Shown here piece by piece: positions 40,803 to 50,873 of a stretch of DNA of 64,000 bases (position 1 is its first letter; the number at the start of each line of letters is the position of its first letter). Under the pieces are notes generated by a model. That model was not told the DNA's origin and did not search any database. It saw only the letters and a program-made list of their open reading frames with translations. The stretch covers positions 1 to 64,000 of the forward strand of contig JAGRNR010000010.1 of NCBI GenBank assembly GCA_020440645.1, in the 5' to 3' direction. The position numbers and the translations under genes are program-made. The stretch is from JAHEFU01 sp020440645. GTDB lineage: Bacteria; 4484-113; JAFGCY01.

Positions 40803-42410
40803 GTGCGCCTGACCCCCACCGGTCTGATCCTGCTGGCTTTGGCAATGCTATGCCTCTGCGGTTGTCCGCAGCAGCAGGCTGACAAGAATGCCACTGACCA
40901 GGGCGCGGGTGCTGCAGATGGCAAGGACAAGGGTGAGGTGGCACTCGACATGCAGCGCCGTTCCCCTGAACTTGACCTGCCATTCGAACTTCCTGATGTG
41001 CCTGCACCCGACCCGGCAACTGCACTGGCAACGCTGGCCGTGCTTGGCAACTTCCGCGGATTCCAGAAACCCTGTTCCTGCACACCGGAGCAGGATGGCG
41101 GCCTGGCGCGGATGGGCAGCGTGCTGCACCGGCTGGACGAGGAAGGCCTGGCGCTGTCTGCGCAGGCGGCAATCCCCGATGATGCAAACCTGCCGGAGTA
41201 TGACGTTGCCATTCCCGGCGAAGCTATTCCCCATCCCCTGTGGCTGGTCGACCTTGGCAATTTCTCCTGGACGCAGCTGCACTTTCCCGGCCTGCGCAGC
41301 CGCACACACCTGCAGATCCTCTCGGCGATCGGAGCACGGGCGGCGATCCCCGGTGCCAGTGAGCTGAGCCTTGGCCTCAGTGACGCCGTGGCAGCCTTCT
41401 CCGGCAGCCCGCTGCCGCTGGTGAGTTGCAATCTGGTTGTGGATCAGTCGGACATTGAGATCCTGCCCAGCCTGCAACTCGCTGACAACTGGTACCTCGT
41501 CGGGGTGAGCAGTTCAGAGGACGGACAGGGGATGCATGCCAGCGCTGACTGGTGGCAGCTTGCTGACTCAGCCAGCTCGTTGACAAACACACTGGCGAGC
41601 CTGCCAGCGGACTGCCACATCATCGTGGCCGGGGCCAACCTCGATCCCGCGCTTGCCGAAACGGCGCTGGCTGACCCGCGGGTCAACTGCTGCATCGGCG
41701 TGCCCTTCAACCGGCACAGGCAGAATGTGGATGAGCCGCGTATGTACCGTGACCCGCTGCCCAAGGCAACGATATTGGACATGTACAGCATGGACGCCAC
41801 TGGCAATGAAGTGACTGACTGGACGATCCAGCTCGATGAGCAGTATCCGGATGATCCGCGAGTGATGGAGTTGATCAAGCACGAAGGCAAGCTCTCACGT
41901 GACAAGCTGCGCGAACAGCGCATGGCACGTGCGGCGGCTGCCGGCGGGACTGACAAGCCGGAATTCGGCATGTCAGACAAGTTCCTACCGCAGAAGGAAC
42001 ACGCTTTCAGCTACGAGGATGAGCGCAGTTTCGTCGGTGGTGAAAGCTGCCTGCATTGCCACCGTGATGCGGCCGACAGCTGGCGCGGCACCAAGCACGC
42101 CCAGGCCTTCCATTCGCTGGAGAGCGAGGGACAGGCGGATGTGCTGGACTGCCTGGCATGCCATACGACGGGACTGCTGCTCAGCGGCGGGTATGACCCG
42201 TTGGCGCCGGGTCCGGCAATGGCGGCGGTCGGTTGCGAAAGCTGCCACGGGCCAGGGTCGCACCATGTGCATGCGATGCAGGACCAGCTGGGCAAGCCCG
42301 AGGGATTACTGATCGACAGGATGCCGGTGAATGGCTGTGTGCAATGCCATGACCCCTACAACAGCCCGAACTTCAGCTTCGACGAATACTGGGAGCGGAT
42401 CCGTCACTGA
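40803..42410 (+). CDS. lipoprotein: metallophosphatase-like domain fused to a tetrahaem cytochrome c554-like domain
   Basis: A 535-residue lipoprotein (signal MRLTPTGLILLALAMLCLCGC). The N-terminal part (~residues 75-330) resembles the 5'-nucleotidase/SoxB-like calcineurin fold as found in cytochrome-linked members (GNFRGFQKPCSC, GGLARMGSVL, LVDLGNFSW, VSCNLV). The C-terminal ~130 residues carry four CxxCH haem motifs (CLHCH, CLACH, CESCH, CVQCH) of the cytochrome c554/c' type with distal His-rich segments (HAQAFHSL, GPGSHHVHAM). It probably transfers electrons outside the membrane; substrate unknown. The usual metallophosphatase ligand motifs are eroded, so catalysis is doubtful. The start at GTG 40803 is set by TATAAT at 40791; earlier in-frame starts would bury the lipobox. 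It lies 48 bases after msrA. Confidence 0.85.
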   Translation: MRLTPTGLILLALAMLCLCGCPQQQADKNATDQGAGAADGKDKGEVALDMQRRSPELDLPFELPDVPAPDPATALATLAVLGNFRGFQKPCSCTPEQDGGLARMGSVLHRLDEEGLALSAQAAIPDDANLPEYDVAIPGEAIPHPLWLVDLGNFSWTQLHFPGLRSRTHLQILSAIGARAAIPGASELSLGLSDAVAAFSGSPLPLVSCNLVVDQSDIEILPSLQLADNWYLVGVSSSEDGQGMHASADWWQLADSASSLTNTLASLPADCHIIVAGANLDPALAETALADPRVNCCIGVPFNRHRQNVDEPRMYRDPLPKATILDMYSMDATGNEVTDWTIQLDEQYPDDPRVMELIKHEGKLSRDKLREQRMARAAAAGGTDKPEFGMSDKFLPQKEHAFSYEDERSFVGGESCLHCHRDAADSWRGTKHAQAFHSLESEGQADVLDCLACHTTGLLLSGGYDPLAPGPAMAAVGCESCHGPGSHHVHAMQDQLGKPEGLLIDRMPVNGCVQCHDPYNSPNFSFDEYWERIRH

Positions 42411-42991
42411 AGGGTCTGCTCATCCATCTTCACGTCCGTGACAGACTGCTCATGCACCCAGCCCGTGGTGCTGAAGGTTGAATGCACCAAGAGCCAGCTG
42501 CCCTCTTGGCGGATCATGCCAAGCCGCGTGCCCTTGCCGATGGTCAGCGGGCAACGGTTCAGGTTGACCGGCACCAGCGGGTCGCCTTCCGGCTTGTTGA
42601 GCAGCATGGTTGTTTCGCGGGCATAGCACCAGCCGAGGCTGTCCTCGCCATCACCGGTGGTCCAGCCCCCCGGTACGTAGCCCTGGCTCGCCACCCGGCG
42701 CACATTCCGCGCATTGGCTGGCAGGCCGGAGCCTTGCTGTGATGACTGGGCAGGAGGCTGCACTGAAGGCAGCGGCCGGGCCTGGTTGCTGGTCTGTGGG
42801 CTGCGCCGCGGAGTCGGAATTGCTGGCGTGGCCTGCTGCGGAGCAGGTGTGGCCACCACCGGCACGGTAGCGGTCTGTGGGGCATTGCGGCTGCGCATCC
42901 AGTTGCTGAACAGCGGCCAGGCCGAGATGGCTGCGAACAGCAGGGCCACGAGGCCGGTCACCGCAAGCAGGTATCTGAAACTACTGGGCAT
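42404..42991 (-). CDS. membrane-anchored protein with SH3-like domain
   Basis: A 195-residue protein: one N-terminal membrane helix (YLLAVTGLVALLFAAISAW), a ~75-residue Pro/Gln/Thr-rich linker, and a C-terminal ~80-residue domain (GWCYARETTMLLNKP...GTRLGMIRQEGSWLLVHSTFSTTGWVH) that looks like a bacterial SH3 fold, often used to bind cell-wall peptides. This points to a periplasmic envelope-associated role. ATG 42991 has no evident Shine-Dalgarno sequence; TAATAT about 15 bases upstream could be the -10 box. Its stop overlaps the convergent haem-lipoprotein gene by seven bases. Confidence 0.75.
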   Translation of the reverse strand: MPSSFRYLLAVTGLVALLFAAISAWPLFSNWMRSRNAPQTATVPVVATPAPQQATPAIPTPRRSPQTSNQARPLPSVQPPAQSSQQGSGLPANARNVRRVASQGYVPGGWTTGDGEDSLGWCYARETTMLLNKPEGDPLVPVNLNRCPLTIGKGTRLGMIRQEGSWLLVHSTFSTTGWVHEQSVTDVKMDEQTLQ

Positions 42992-43154
42992 GGCAAACCA
43001 CTACACATATTAGACACCATGCGGGGCCTTTTGTTTCGTGGCCGATGGCCTATGTAATGGAGATTGCATTTTGGTATAGTCTTAACCGGTCCGTGTTCCC
43101 GCAGCACCGGGCCCTGCGGAACACGTGAAATCTGGCTGATATCAGGAGTTTTCG

Positions 43155-46100
43155 ATGCTTATGCGCTTGAGGGCCTGCCTTGCCGCACTCTTCATCCTGC
43201 TCGTGACTTCCATGCTTGCCGCCTGTGGCGGCGGTGGTGGATCCGCTGAACTTGACGGCACGAACCTGCCGCCCGCGGTCCAGCAGGAAGTTCCAAGCCT
43301 GCCCCAGAGCCAGCTTCCGGTATTCCCGGATGAACTGGTGGAGCGTGAGCATCCCGCCGGCGTATCCGCCACGGAGAACGTGCAGACGGGAAGCCAGGCA
43401 TGGATGATGCAGTCACCCGGTTCCTCCTTCAATGGAACGGCGCTGGAGCTGGACGGCAATGCCGGCCCGACTTCACTGTGGGGCATGTGGCGCTGGACCA
43501 ACTTCCAGGGTGGCCTGCCGATCCGCGTGCTGCTGGACTTCGACATTGATGCGGGTGGCGAGTTCTACGTGCTGCTGAGCGACTATGGCACCGGCCGCTG
43601 GAAGCTGATCGGCCCGCTGCCGGAGACCTTCGCAAATGACAGCCGCACCTCCTACCCGGTCGGCGACTTCGTCAGCCCCGGTGACAGCACCTATGTCGGC
43701 GTGCTGACCACCGCTGGCACGAGCATGACGATCAACACTGTCACGCTGCTGGCTGATGACGACCTGACTCCACCGAATGCACCTGAGAACCTCGTAGCCA
43801 GCGATGAGCAGCCCGGTTCCGTGATGCTTGACTGGGACGACCTGACTGACCCGACGCTGGACGGATACAACGTCTACTACAGCCCAAACGGACCCTTCGA
43901 GCTTGGTGATGCCGGTGTGCAGCAGATGAACCTGTTCCCCGTCAGCATCAGTGAGTACCTCGCGAACGGCCTGGTGCCCAACACGACATACAACTTCGGC
44001 GTGACCTCGGTGGACATGGTTGGCAACGAAAGCGGCCTGAGCAACATCGTGGAGGCCACCACCACCGATGACACCCCGCCGGGCATGCCGACCGGGCTGA
44101 CCATCGACAGCATCGGCAGCACGACCGTCAACCTGAGCTGGACCGCCCCGGCCGACCTGGACATCCAGGGATACAACATCTACATCGGCAACACCCTCGA
44201 CTTCGACCTGGCGGACGGCGAGAAGCAGGACGGAGCACTGTACCCCGGCACCAGCGGGGTACGCGACGGACTGACCCCGGACCAGGAGTACTTCGCCCGG
44301 GTGACTGCGGTTGATGTGTTCAACCAGGAGAGTGTGCCCAGTGGCAGCGTGAACTTCACCACCGTGACGGATGCCCCCCCGGTGCCGGACTTCATCGTCA
44401 GCCCTGGTTATGTCGAGGTGGGCGAGATCGCATTCTTCAACCCAAGCCCGACCTTTGACCCGGACACTGACTCATCCGAGCTGACCTTTGAGTGGGATTT
44501 TGACAACGATGACGTGATTGACGAGAGTTCAACGGGCCCTGTGAACGTCAACTGGACCTTCAACACCGTCGGGCCGACCCCGGTCAGCCTGACCGTCAGT
44601 GATGCCCTGTCCTCCGTCGAGCTCAACGTGATGCTGATGGTGCACCGTTCCTACGAACGTTTCAACTTCGGCAACGGTGCCGGAAACGCCGGCAGCGTCC
44701 TCGGGCTGGCGACTTGCCCCGAGAACAGCCTGGTTGGCATTCCCTATCGCGATGACAACAATGACATCAAGCTGCGTTACTACAACGGCAGTACCTGGAG
44801 CGTGATCACGATGCCTGCCCAGGGCTTCACGGACTTCGCGGTCTCCCCGCAGGGCCCGGCCGCCCTCTACATCGATGTCACCGCCAATTCGGTGACGTGG
44901 AGCGTCCAGCGTTACAATGGGAGCTGGAACACGATCCGCTCCCAGACCATCTCAGGCCTGTCCGAACCATCCACGGCAACCTCCCAGCTTGCCATCGGTA
45001 ACAACGGGCGGATCTCCGTCGGCGTCGTGTATTTCAACAAACCCGGATTCGGCGACCCGGTCTACCAGTACCACGTCTGGCATGAGAAAGCGGATTCCAG
45101 CCTGCTCGACATCAACGTCTTCGGAGGCACACGCCCCTCGGCACAGTTCACCGCAACCGACCTGACCCGCACGGATGACACGAGCTACCTGCTTGACAAC
45201 GTCTCCGGGAGCGTCAATCTGAACCTAATCACAATCACTGACAGCGGCAGTACGACCAGCTCCGGAATCCAGACCATCAACGGCGTGCCCTCCCGGATGT
45301 ACATCGATACCGATCCTGACAGTCCGAGCCAGGTCTTCTGGGGCATGCTGAACAGCACCGACCGCATCTACTACGGTGACAACTACGGCACCGCCAATGG
45401 CGGCAGCCAGTTCGTCAATGCGGGCTCCGCTGCGGAGGAGCTGGCAGCCATCGGATTTGCCGGTGACAACGAGGCCGAGGTCTTCTGGCTGGATGAATAC
45501 ACCACCGGTGACCAGGAACTGCGTGGCTACACCACCATCGCGGATTCCGTCTTTTCGGTGGGGAGTGGAATCGGCTTTGCCGACAACGCATTCGGCGGAT
45601 ACCACGACACCGGCAGCGGCAGTGGTGTATGGATCGTGGTACGCGAAAGCCGCGATGGTCAGGTGGTGGCCCGCTACATCGAGAGTGAATCCGTTGCCGA
45701 CAGCCTCGTCGTGCACAACCCGGTCAGCGCCAGCACGATCTTCACCAAGTCCGCCCCGGTCGTGTTCCCGGATGACAGCATCACCAGCCCGCACCTGCAG
45801 GGCTACCCGACGGCGCTTGTGGGCAACATCGCGGCGGACCATGCCAGCTCCACCACGCAGTTCGTCGGCAGTGATGCCTATGTGCTGACCAACTTCTCCT
45901 GCCTGACTGGCAACCTGAATGAGTACATGCTGGGCGGCATCGACACAAACGGCGTGATGGTGCTGAACCTGCTGGTGAAGGGACTGACCGGTGCAACCCA
46001 GTCCCTCGTCGTGGAAGGCGTCGGCATGGCCACGATGGAATATGACCCGAACAGCTCGACGATCATGCTGCTCTATACCACCGGTGGCAGCACCACGCTG

Positions 46101-46718
46101 AACTACCGGACATACAACGCTGGCTCCTGGTCTGCCCCGTCGGTGCTCATCGGCGCCGGGCCGGAGATCAAGCGGATGGACAGCGCCCTGCGTGCTGACG
46201 GGGACTTCGGCGTGATCGTTGCCAACGCCAGCGACAAGCTGCTGATGCTTGAGACGAGTTCCGGCTCCTGGCAGCCCTCAGTGGAGATCTATGACGGTGC
46301 GCTGACTGTCATCACCTCGTTCATCGGCATGGACTACGACTCCACCAACGAGGCAGCGGTGGTTGTCAACCGTGAACCCGGCGGGATCTGGCTGGGCACC
46401 ATCCCGGATGGCGGCAGTGTCAGCTGGGAGGAGGTCGATCCCCTGCTCAGCGCCAATGCCTACAGCCTCAACGTGGCGCATGACAGCTCTGACAACCCGG
46501 TGCTGGTCTACCTGCGCAGCAATACGTCCTTTGCGGATTCGGATGTCTACATCACGGAAAAGCTCGGCGGCAGCTGGGTGCCGGACCAGGCGCCTTCCGT
46601 CGTCAAGCTGCTGGGCATCCCGCTCGGCCTGACTCAGGACAGCGCTCGCAACATCATCATCGGTGGCGCTGACAAGGGTGCCACCCCCAAGGCGATCTGT
46701 GTCATCTACTATGACTGA
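43155..46718 (+). CDS. large lipoprotein with FN3 and PKD domains and repeat C-terminus (paralogue A)
   Basis: An 1187-residue lipoprotein (lipobox LAAC after MLMRLRACLAALFILLVTSM). In order: a conserved N-terminal domain with FYVLLSDYGTGRWKLIGP, also present in the propeller lipoproteins; two FN3 domains (ENLVASDEQPGSVMLDWDDL, GLTIDSIGSTTVNLSWTAP); a PKD-like domain (LTFEWDFDNDDVIDESS); and a ~650-residue C-terminal region with repeated motifs such as ..GS.VY..GD.., RYNGSWNTIRSQT and IVFPDDSI, presumably a beta-propeller. ATG 43155 has AGGAG at six bases. A same-length paralogue follows at 46794. A surface adhesin or binding role is the simplest guess; no catalytic site is seen. Confidence 0.82.
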   Translation: MLMRLRACLAALFILLVTSMLAACGGGGGSAELDGTNLPPAVQQEVPSLPQSQLPVFPDELVEREHPAGVSATENVQTGSQAWMMQSPGSSFNGTALELDGNAGPTSLWGMWRWTNFQGGLPIRVLLDFDIDAGGEFYVLLSDYGTGRWKLIGPLPETFANDSRTSYPVGDFVSPGDSTYVGVLTTAGTSMTINTVTLLADDDLTPPNAPENLVASDEQPGSVMLDWDDLTDPTLDGYNVYYSPNGPFELGDAGVQQMNLFPVSISEYLANGLVPNTTYNFGVTSVDMVGNESGLSNIVEATTTDDTPPGMPTGLTIDSIGSTTVNLSWTAPADLDIQGYNIYIGNTLDFDLADGEKQDGALYPGTSGVRDGLTPDQEYFARVTAVDVFNQESVPSGSVNFTTVTDAPPVPDFIVSPGYVEVGEIAFFNPSPTFDPDTDSSELTFEWDFDNDDVIDESSTGPVNVNWTFNTVGPTPVSLTVSDALSSVELNVMLMVHRSYERFNFGNGAGNAGSVLGLATCPENSLVGIPYRDDNNDIKLRYYNGSTWSVITMPAQGFTDFAVSPQGPAALYIDVTANSVTWSVQRYNGSWNTIRSQTISGLSEPSTATSQLAIGNNGRISVGVVYFNKPGFGDPVYQYHVWHEKADSSLLDINVFGGTRPSAQFTATDLTRTDDTSYLLDNVSGSVNLNLITITDSGSTTSSGIQTINGVPSRMYIDTDPDSPSQVFWGMLNSTDRIYYGDNYGTANGGSQFVNAGSAAEELAAIGFAGDNEAEVFWLDEYTTGDQELRGYTTIADSVFSVGSGIGFADNAFGGYHDTGSGSGVWIVVRESRDGQVVARYIESESVADSLVVHNPVSASTIFTKSAPVVFPDDSITSPHLQGYPTALVGNIAADHASSTTQFVGSDAYVLTNFSCLTGNLNEYMLGGIDTNGVMVLNLLVKGLTGATQSLVVEGVGMATMEYDPNSSTIMLLYTTGGSTTLNYRTYNAGSWSAPSVLIGAGPEIKRMDSALRADGDFGVIVANASDKLLMLETSSGSWQPSVEIYDGALTVITSFIGMDYDSTNEAAVVVNREPGGIWLGTIPDGGSVSWEEVDPLLSANAYSLNVAHDSSDNPVLVYLRSNTSFADSDVYITEKLGGSWVPDQAPSVVKLLGIPLGLTQDSARNIIIGGADKGATPKAICVIYYD

Positions 46719-46793
46719 ACCTAAACGGGCCTTTCGCCCGGCACCCAGGCAGGACTGCCGGATCCGGTAGGTCCACAGGGGACAGGAGTTCAA

Positions 46794-49700
46794 ATGGCTG
46801 AAACAAGACTGACGGGCCGGCAGTTGATGGTCGTCCTGCTGCTGTCATTCGCATGTTCGTGCGGAGCCTCCGGCACCCTGCCCGGCAATCCGGACCAGGC
46901 TGCACCCATGCCGGGGGAAGGCCATGAGCTGCTGCCGGCAGGCCAGTTGCCACCGTTCCCGGACGGCTTCGTTGAACGTGAGTTTCCCGCAACCGTGTCT
47001 GACTTCTTCAATACCCAGACCGGCAGGCAGGCCATCGCCCACGCGGATCCCGGCATCGTGTTTGACGGGGAATCGATGGTGATGGTGGCGGACAGCGGCG
47101 CTCCACTGCTCTATGGCATGTGGCGCTGGGGACCTTTCAGCAATTTCTACCCGATCAAGGCGCTGCTTGACTTCGAGATCGCGGAGGGCAGCGAGTTCTA
47201 CGTGCTGCGCGCCAACTATTCAACCGGGCGCTGGAACATCGTTGGCCCGCTTGGCTCGGACTTTGCAAATGACGGCAGGCTGAATTATCCTGAGACTGGG
47301 TACATCAGCCCCCAGGGTTACTGCTACGTTGCGGTGCTGGTGGCCCCGGACACGGACATGACGGTGCACAGCGTGACCGTGCTATCAAATGACGACCTGA
47401 CACCACCCACGGTCCCGCAGAACCTGGTCGCCGACGAGATCACGCCCGGGGCGGTATCGTTGAACTGGGACGACGTCACCGGTGACACTTCCCTGGACGG
47501 CTACAACATCTACAGCGGGCCGTCAGCGGGCTTCCAGGCGGGGGACGCAGGCGTCGTCAAGTACAACGACTCGGTCATCGAGGACAGTGAGTTTGTGGTC
47601 AGCGGGCTGGTGCCGGGGACCACGTACCACTTCGCCGTCAGTGCGATTGACATCGTTGACAACGAGAGCCCGTACAGTGAATCACTTGAGGTCCAGACCC
47701 TTGCCGATGCCGTTCCCGGTGCACCGACAGACCTGAATGCTGACTACGTCGGCTCAACCACCGCGGAATTCAGCTGGACCGCCCCGGCGGATGAGGACCT
47801 CGCGGGCTACAACATCTACATCGGCTTTAGCGACGACTTCGAGCTGGCTGACGGCATCGTGCAGCAGGACGGCCTCTACCTCTGGGAAGCCGGCACCCGC
47901 GATGACCTGCAGCCGCTGATGCAGTACTGGGCAAGGGTCACCGCAGTTGACATCTACAACCAGGAGAGCCTGCCCAGCGGGAGCATCGGCTTCACGACCG
48001 TTGCCAACGCAGAACCGCAGGTGGACTGGATCAATACACCGGGTTTCGTGCAGAAGAGCGTGGAGACGATCTTTGACCCACGGCCGACCTATGACCCCGA
48101 CAACGACATAAGCCAGCTGGAGTTCGCCTGGGATTTCGACAATGACGACGTGGCTGACTTCACTTCCACCGGCCCGGAACTGGTCTACTGGACCTGGAAT
48201 GAGCTGGGGGACTACCCGGTCAGCCTGACGGTCAGCGACCCGTTCAATACGGTTGAGCTGGTGCGCACGATCACCGTGAACCGGCATTTCAAGCGCTACA
48301 ACTTCGGTTACGGAGATGGCTACTACGCGACCGTGCAGGAGGTTGCCACTGACCCTGCGAGTGGCACTGCCGCCGTGCTCGTCACGGATGAACTGGTGGA
48401 GTCGCAGGTCAAGTACTTCAACGGTTCCAGCTGGTCCACCATCGAGACTGTCCCGGAGGGCGTGCGCTCCATCGCGGTCTCCGCCGGGGGCCTGTTCGCC
48501 CTGAGCGTGGAGACTGAGGCCACCGGGTTCGACTGGACGATCCGCAAATACAACGGCAGCTGGCAGGTGGTCAAGTCCGGCACGGTCTCATCCAGCCCGA
48601 ATTCCCCGGCTGTCTACTATTCGCGCCTGGCGGCTTCAAACGGCGGCCGACTCTCTGTTGCCATTGTCTGGGCCCCGGTCATCGAAGGCAACCCTACGAT
48701 AACACTGCGCCTGCTGGCCATCCACGAAAAGGCGGATGGCAGCATGTCGGAAACCGAGCTGTACAACGGCACGCGATCAGGTGAGAGCTATGCCTGCAGC
48801 GCGATTGCCCGCGACGGGAATGCGACATTCATCCTTGACAATGTCACGAACAACCCGGACCTCAACCTGTGGCGGATTGACGATTCTGGCAGCAGCCTCA
48901 TCCCGGCCGTGCAGTCGGTCAGTGGCCTGATCATTGACATGCAGATGAGCTGCAAGCCGGGCGTTGCGGACCAGGTGCACTGGGTCGCACTCAACGCCGC
49001 CGGGCGCTTCCATTACGGGGACAACTACGGCGCACCGAACGGCGCTGGGCAGTACCATGATGCCGGTGCCGGAGAGTACGGCATGTCGGGCAGCGCCCCG
49101 TTGGCTGACAACGAAGGCATGTTCTACTGGACGAAGCTAGCATCCGACGGGCTGGAAAGCATCGGCGGTTACAGTTCCACGACCAATACGGAACACAGCT
49201 TCGGTGCAGCACGGGGATACGCCTCGAGCGGCTGCGGCGCCTGGCATGCCGGTCCCTCAGGCAGCGGGATCCTGCTGGCGGTCAATGAACGCAGGGACGG
49301 CGAGGTGTTCGCGCGGCTGCTGAACGAGGACCAGAACCTGGAAACCACCACCATGTATGAACCAAGCGGTGATGCATCCGTGTTCAGCAGGTCAGCCCCG
49401 ATCGTCTTCCCTGACAACACCATCTACAGCCTGCACCAGATGCGCTACCCCTCCATCCTGGTCGGCAGCATCCTGCCGACTGATGGCTCGAAGCACACCT
49501 TCTTCCATGGCAATGACACCTATGTGGTGCCCAATGATGCCTGCCACACGATGAACTTTGATGAATACATGGTGGCTACAGAGATTGACGACGACAAGCT
49601 GCTTGTCAACAGGATGATGCGCTGGCAGTCAACAGGTGAGGAAAGTCTTTACATCACCGACGCCAAACTGCCTGAAATCTGCTATAGCCCGGGCTCCTCA

Positions 49701-50360
49701 GCCGTGATGCTTGTCTATACCTCGGCGAACGGCCTTGACCTGCTGAGCCGCAGCTGGGCACTTGGCAGCTGGGGCAGTGCGGTGCAGATAGCCAGCAGCG
49801 CCACGCCGATCAAGCGCCTGAAGATGGCCCCGCGCCATGATGGCGAGTATGGACTGTGCTGGGCCAATGAAGGAAACCAGATGAAGTTCCAGGAAACGCA
49901 GGCCGGCGTGTGGAACAGTGCAGGCACGATCTTCAGCGGTGCGCTCAACCTGGTCACATCCTACGTTGGCATCGACTATAACGACGACAACCGTGCCGCA
50001 GTCGTGGCCCAGCGCGAGGGCGCCGGCATCTGGGTCGGCCTGATCCCGGATGGTGGACTGGTCAGCTGGGAGGAAGCGGACCCGCTGGTCGGAGAGATCT
50101 CCTTCAGCCTCGGCGTGGCACATGGCAGCAGTCCGGACCCGATCATCCTCTACCAGAAGGACGTCAGTTTCCTGCTCAACTCCAAGCTGTACATCAATGA
50201 ACGCATCAACGGCAGCTGGGTCGCGCTCGGGGCTGCCCCGAGCGTTGACATCATTGGCATCCCGCTGGGCTTCGCAAAGGACTCCCTGGGCAATGTGATC
50301 GTGAGCGGGATGGATGCCACTGATCCCTTCCGGGCCCTGTGCGTAATCTATTATGACTAG
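46794..50360 (+). CDS. large lipoprotein with FN3 and PKD domains and repeat C-terminus (paralogue B)
   Basis: An 1188-residue tandem paralogue of 43155-46718, with the same domain order and co-linear motifs: MWRWGPFSNFYPIKALLDFEI, FYVLRANYSTGRWNIVGP, two FN3 domains (VSLNWDDVTGDTSLDGYNIY, AEFSWTAPADEDLAGYNIYIG), PKD-like FAWDFDNDDVADFTS, and a C-terminus ending GIPLGFAKDSLGNVIVSGMD...ALCVIYYD, just as in the first copy. The signal peptide has a CSCG lipobox. The Shine-Dalgarno AGGAG lies before ATG 46794. The 75-bp gap to the upstream copy has only a short 5-bp hairpin. The copies are clearly diverged, so this is an old duplication. Probably co-transcribed. Confidence 0.82.
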   Translation: MAETRLTGRQLMVVLLLSFACSCGASGTLPGNPDQAAPMPGEGHELLPAGQLPPFPDGFVEREFPATVSDFFNTQTGRQAIAHADPGIVFDGESMVMVADSGAPLLYGMWRWGPFSNFYPIKALLDFEIAEGSEFYVLRANYSTGRWNIVGPLGSDFANDGRLNYPETGYISPQGYCYVAVLVAPDTDMTVHSVTVLSNDDLTPPTVPQNLVADEITPGAVSLNWDDVTGDTSLDGYNIYSGPSAGFQAGDAGVVKYNDSVIEDSEFVVSGLVPGTTYHFAVSAIDIVDNESPYSESLEVQTLADAVPGAPTDLNADYVGSTTAEFSWTAPADEDLAGYNIYIGFSDDFELADGIVQQDGLYLWEAGTRDDLQPLMQYWARVTAVDIYNQESLPSGSIGFTTVANAEPQVDWINTPGFVQKSVETIFDPRPTYDPDNDISQLEFAWDFDNDDVADFTSTGPELVYWTWNELGDYPVSLTVSDPFNTVELVRTITVNRHFKRYNFGYGDGYYATVQEVATDPASGTAAVLVTDELVESQVKYFNGSSWSTIETVPEGVRSIAVSAGGLFALSVETEATGFDWTIRKYNGSWQVVKSGTVSSSPNSPAVYYSRLAASNGGRLSVAIVWAPVIEGNPTITLRLLAIHEKADGSMSETELYNGTRSGESYACSAIARDGNATFILDNVTNNPDLNLWRIDDSGSSLIPAVQSVSGLIIDMQMSCKPGVADQVHWVALNAAGRFHYGDNYGAPNGAGQYHDAGAGEYGMSGSAPLADNEGMFYWTKLASDGLESIGGYSSTTNTEHSFGAARGYASSGCGAWHAGPSGSGILLAVNERRDGEVFARLLNEDQNLETTTMYEPSGDASVFSRSAPIVFPDNTIYSLHQMRYPSILVGSILPTDGSKHTFFHGNDTYVVPNDACHTMNFDEYMVATEIDDDKLLVNRMMRWQSTGEESLYITDAKLPEICYSPGSSAVMLVYTSANGLDLLSRSWALGSWGSAVQIASSATPIKRLKMAPRHDGEYGLCWANEGNQMKFQETQAGVWNSAGTIFSGALNLVTSYVGIDYNDDNRAAVVAQREGAGIWVGLIPDGGLVSWEEADPLVGEISFSLGVAHGSSPDPIILYQKDVSFLLNSKLYINERINGSWVALGAAPSVDIIGIPLGFAKDSLGNVIVSGMDATDPFRALCVIYYD

Positions 50361-50384
50361 CATGAAATCCGGCTGGACGACACG

Positions 50385-50873
50385 ATGAGGATCGCCGGGA
50401 TCGACCCCGGCTACCACCGCTGTGGCTGGGCCGTGCTGGAGATCGCAAACGGCGGCGGGATGCTGCACGGCAGCGGCACCATCGTGGCGGAATCCGGGCA
50501 GGAAATGGCCCAGCGCCTGCACCTGGTCGCAGAGGGCATTGACCAGCTGATCAGCCTGTGGCAACCTGATGTGATGGCAGTCGAGGAACTGTTCTTCGTG
50601 AAGAATGTCAAGACCGGGATCGGCGTGGCCCAGGCCCGCGGCGTGGTGCTGCAGCGTGCGGCCGCGGCAGGCATCCGCGTGCATGAATACCCGCCGAGCA
50701 TGATCAAGAGCCAGCTCACCGGCAGTGGCAACGCTGACAAGAAGCAGGTGGAGTACATGGTGCGCCGCCTGTTCGACCTGCCGGAGGACAACCAGCTTGA
50801 CGACGAGCTGGATGCCATCGCAGTTGCCGTCTGCCAGGCGATGCGCAGCGGGATCCCGGAGCAGCTGCGTTGA
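50385..50873 (+). CDS. ruvC: Holliday junction endonuclease RuvC
   Basis: RuvC of 162 residues, which cleaves Holliday junctions with RuvAB during recombination repair. Seen: MRIAGIDPGYHRCGWAVLE (first catalytic Asp D7), VMAVEELFFVKN (catalytic Glu), ARGVVLQRAAAAGI, YPPSMIKSQLTGSGNADKKQV, and the C-terminal catalytic pair in DDELDAIAVAVCQA. Size is normal. ATG 50385 has only a weak purine stretch upstream. It overlaps ruvA by four bases (TTGA), so translation is coupled. Confidence 0.97.
   Translation: MRIAGIDPGYHRCGWAVLEIANGGGMLHGSGTIVAESGQEMAQRLHLVAEGIDQLISLWQPDVMAVEELFFVKNVKTGIGVAQARGVVLQRAAAAGIRVHEYPPSMIKSQLTGSGNADKKQVEYMVRRLFDLPEDNQLDDELDAIAVAVCQAMRSGIPEQLR

Noticed and set aside
46726..46740. 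Hairpin CGGGC/GCCCG between the two tandem lipoprotein genes as a terminator
   Set aside because: Only a 5-bp stem with no following T tract; too weak to call.
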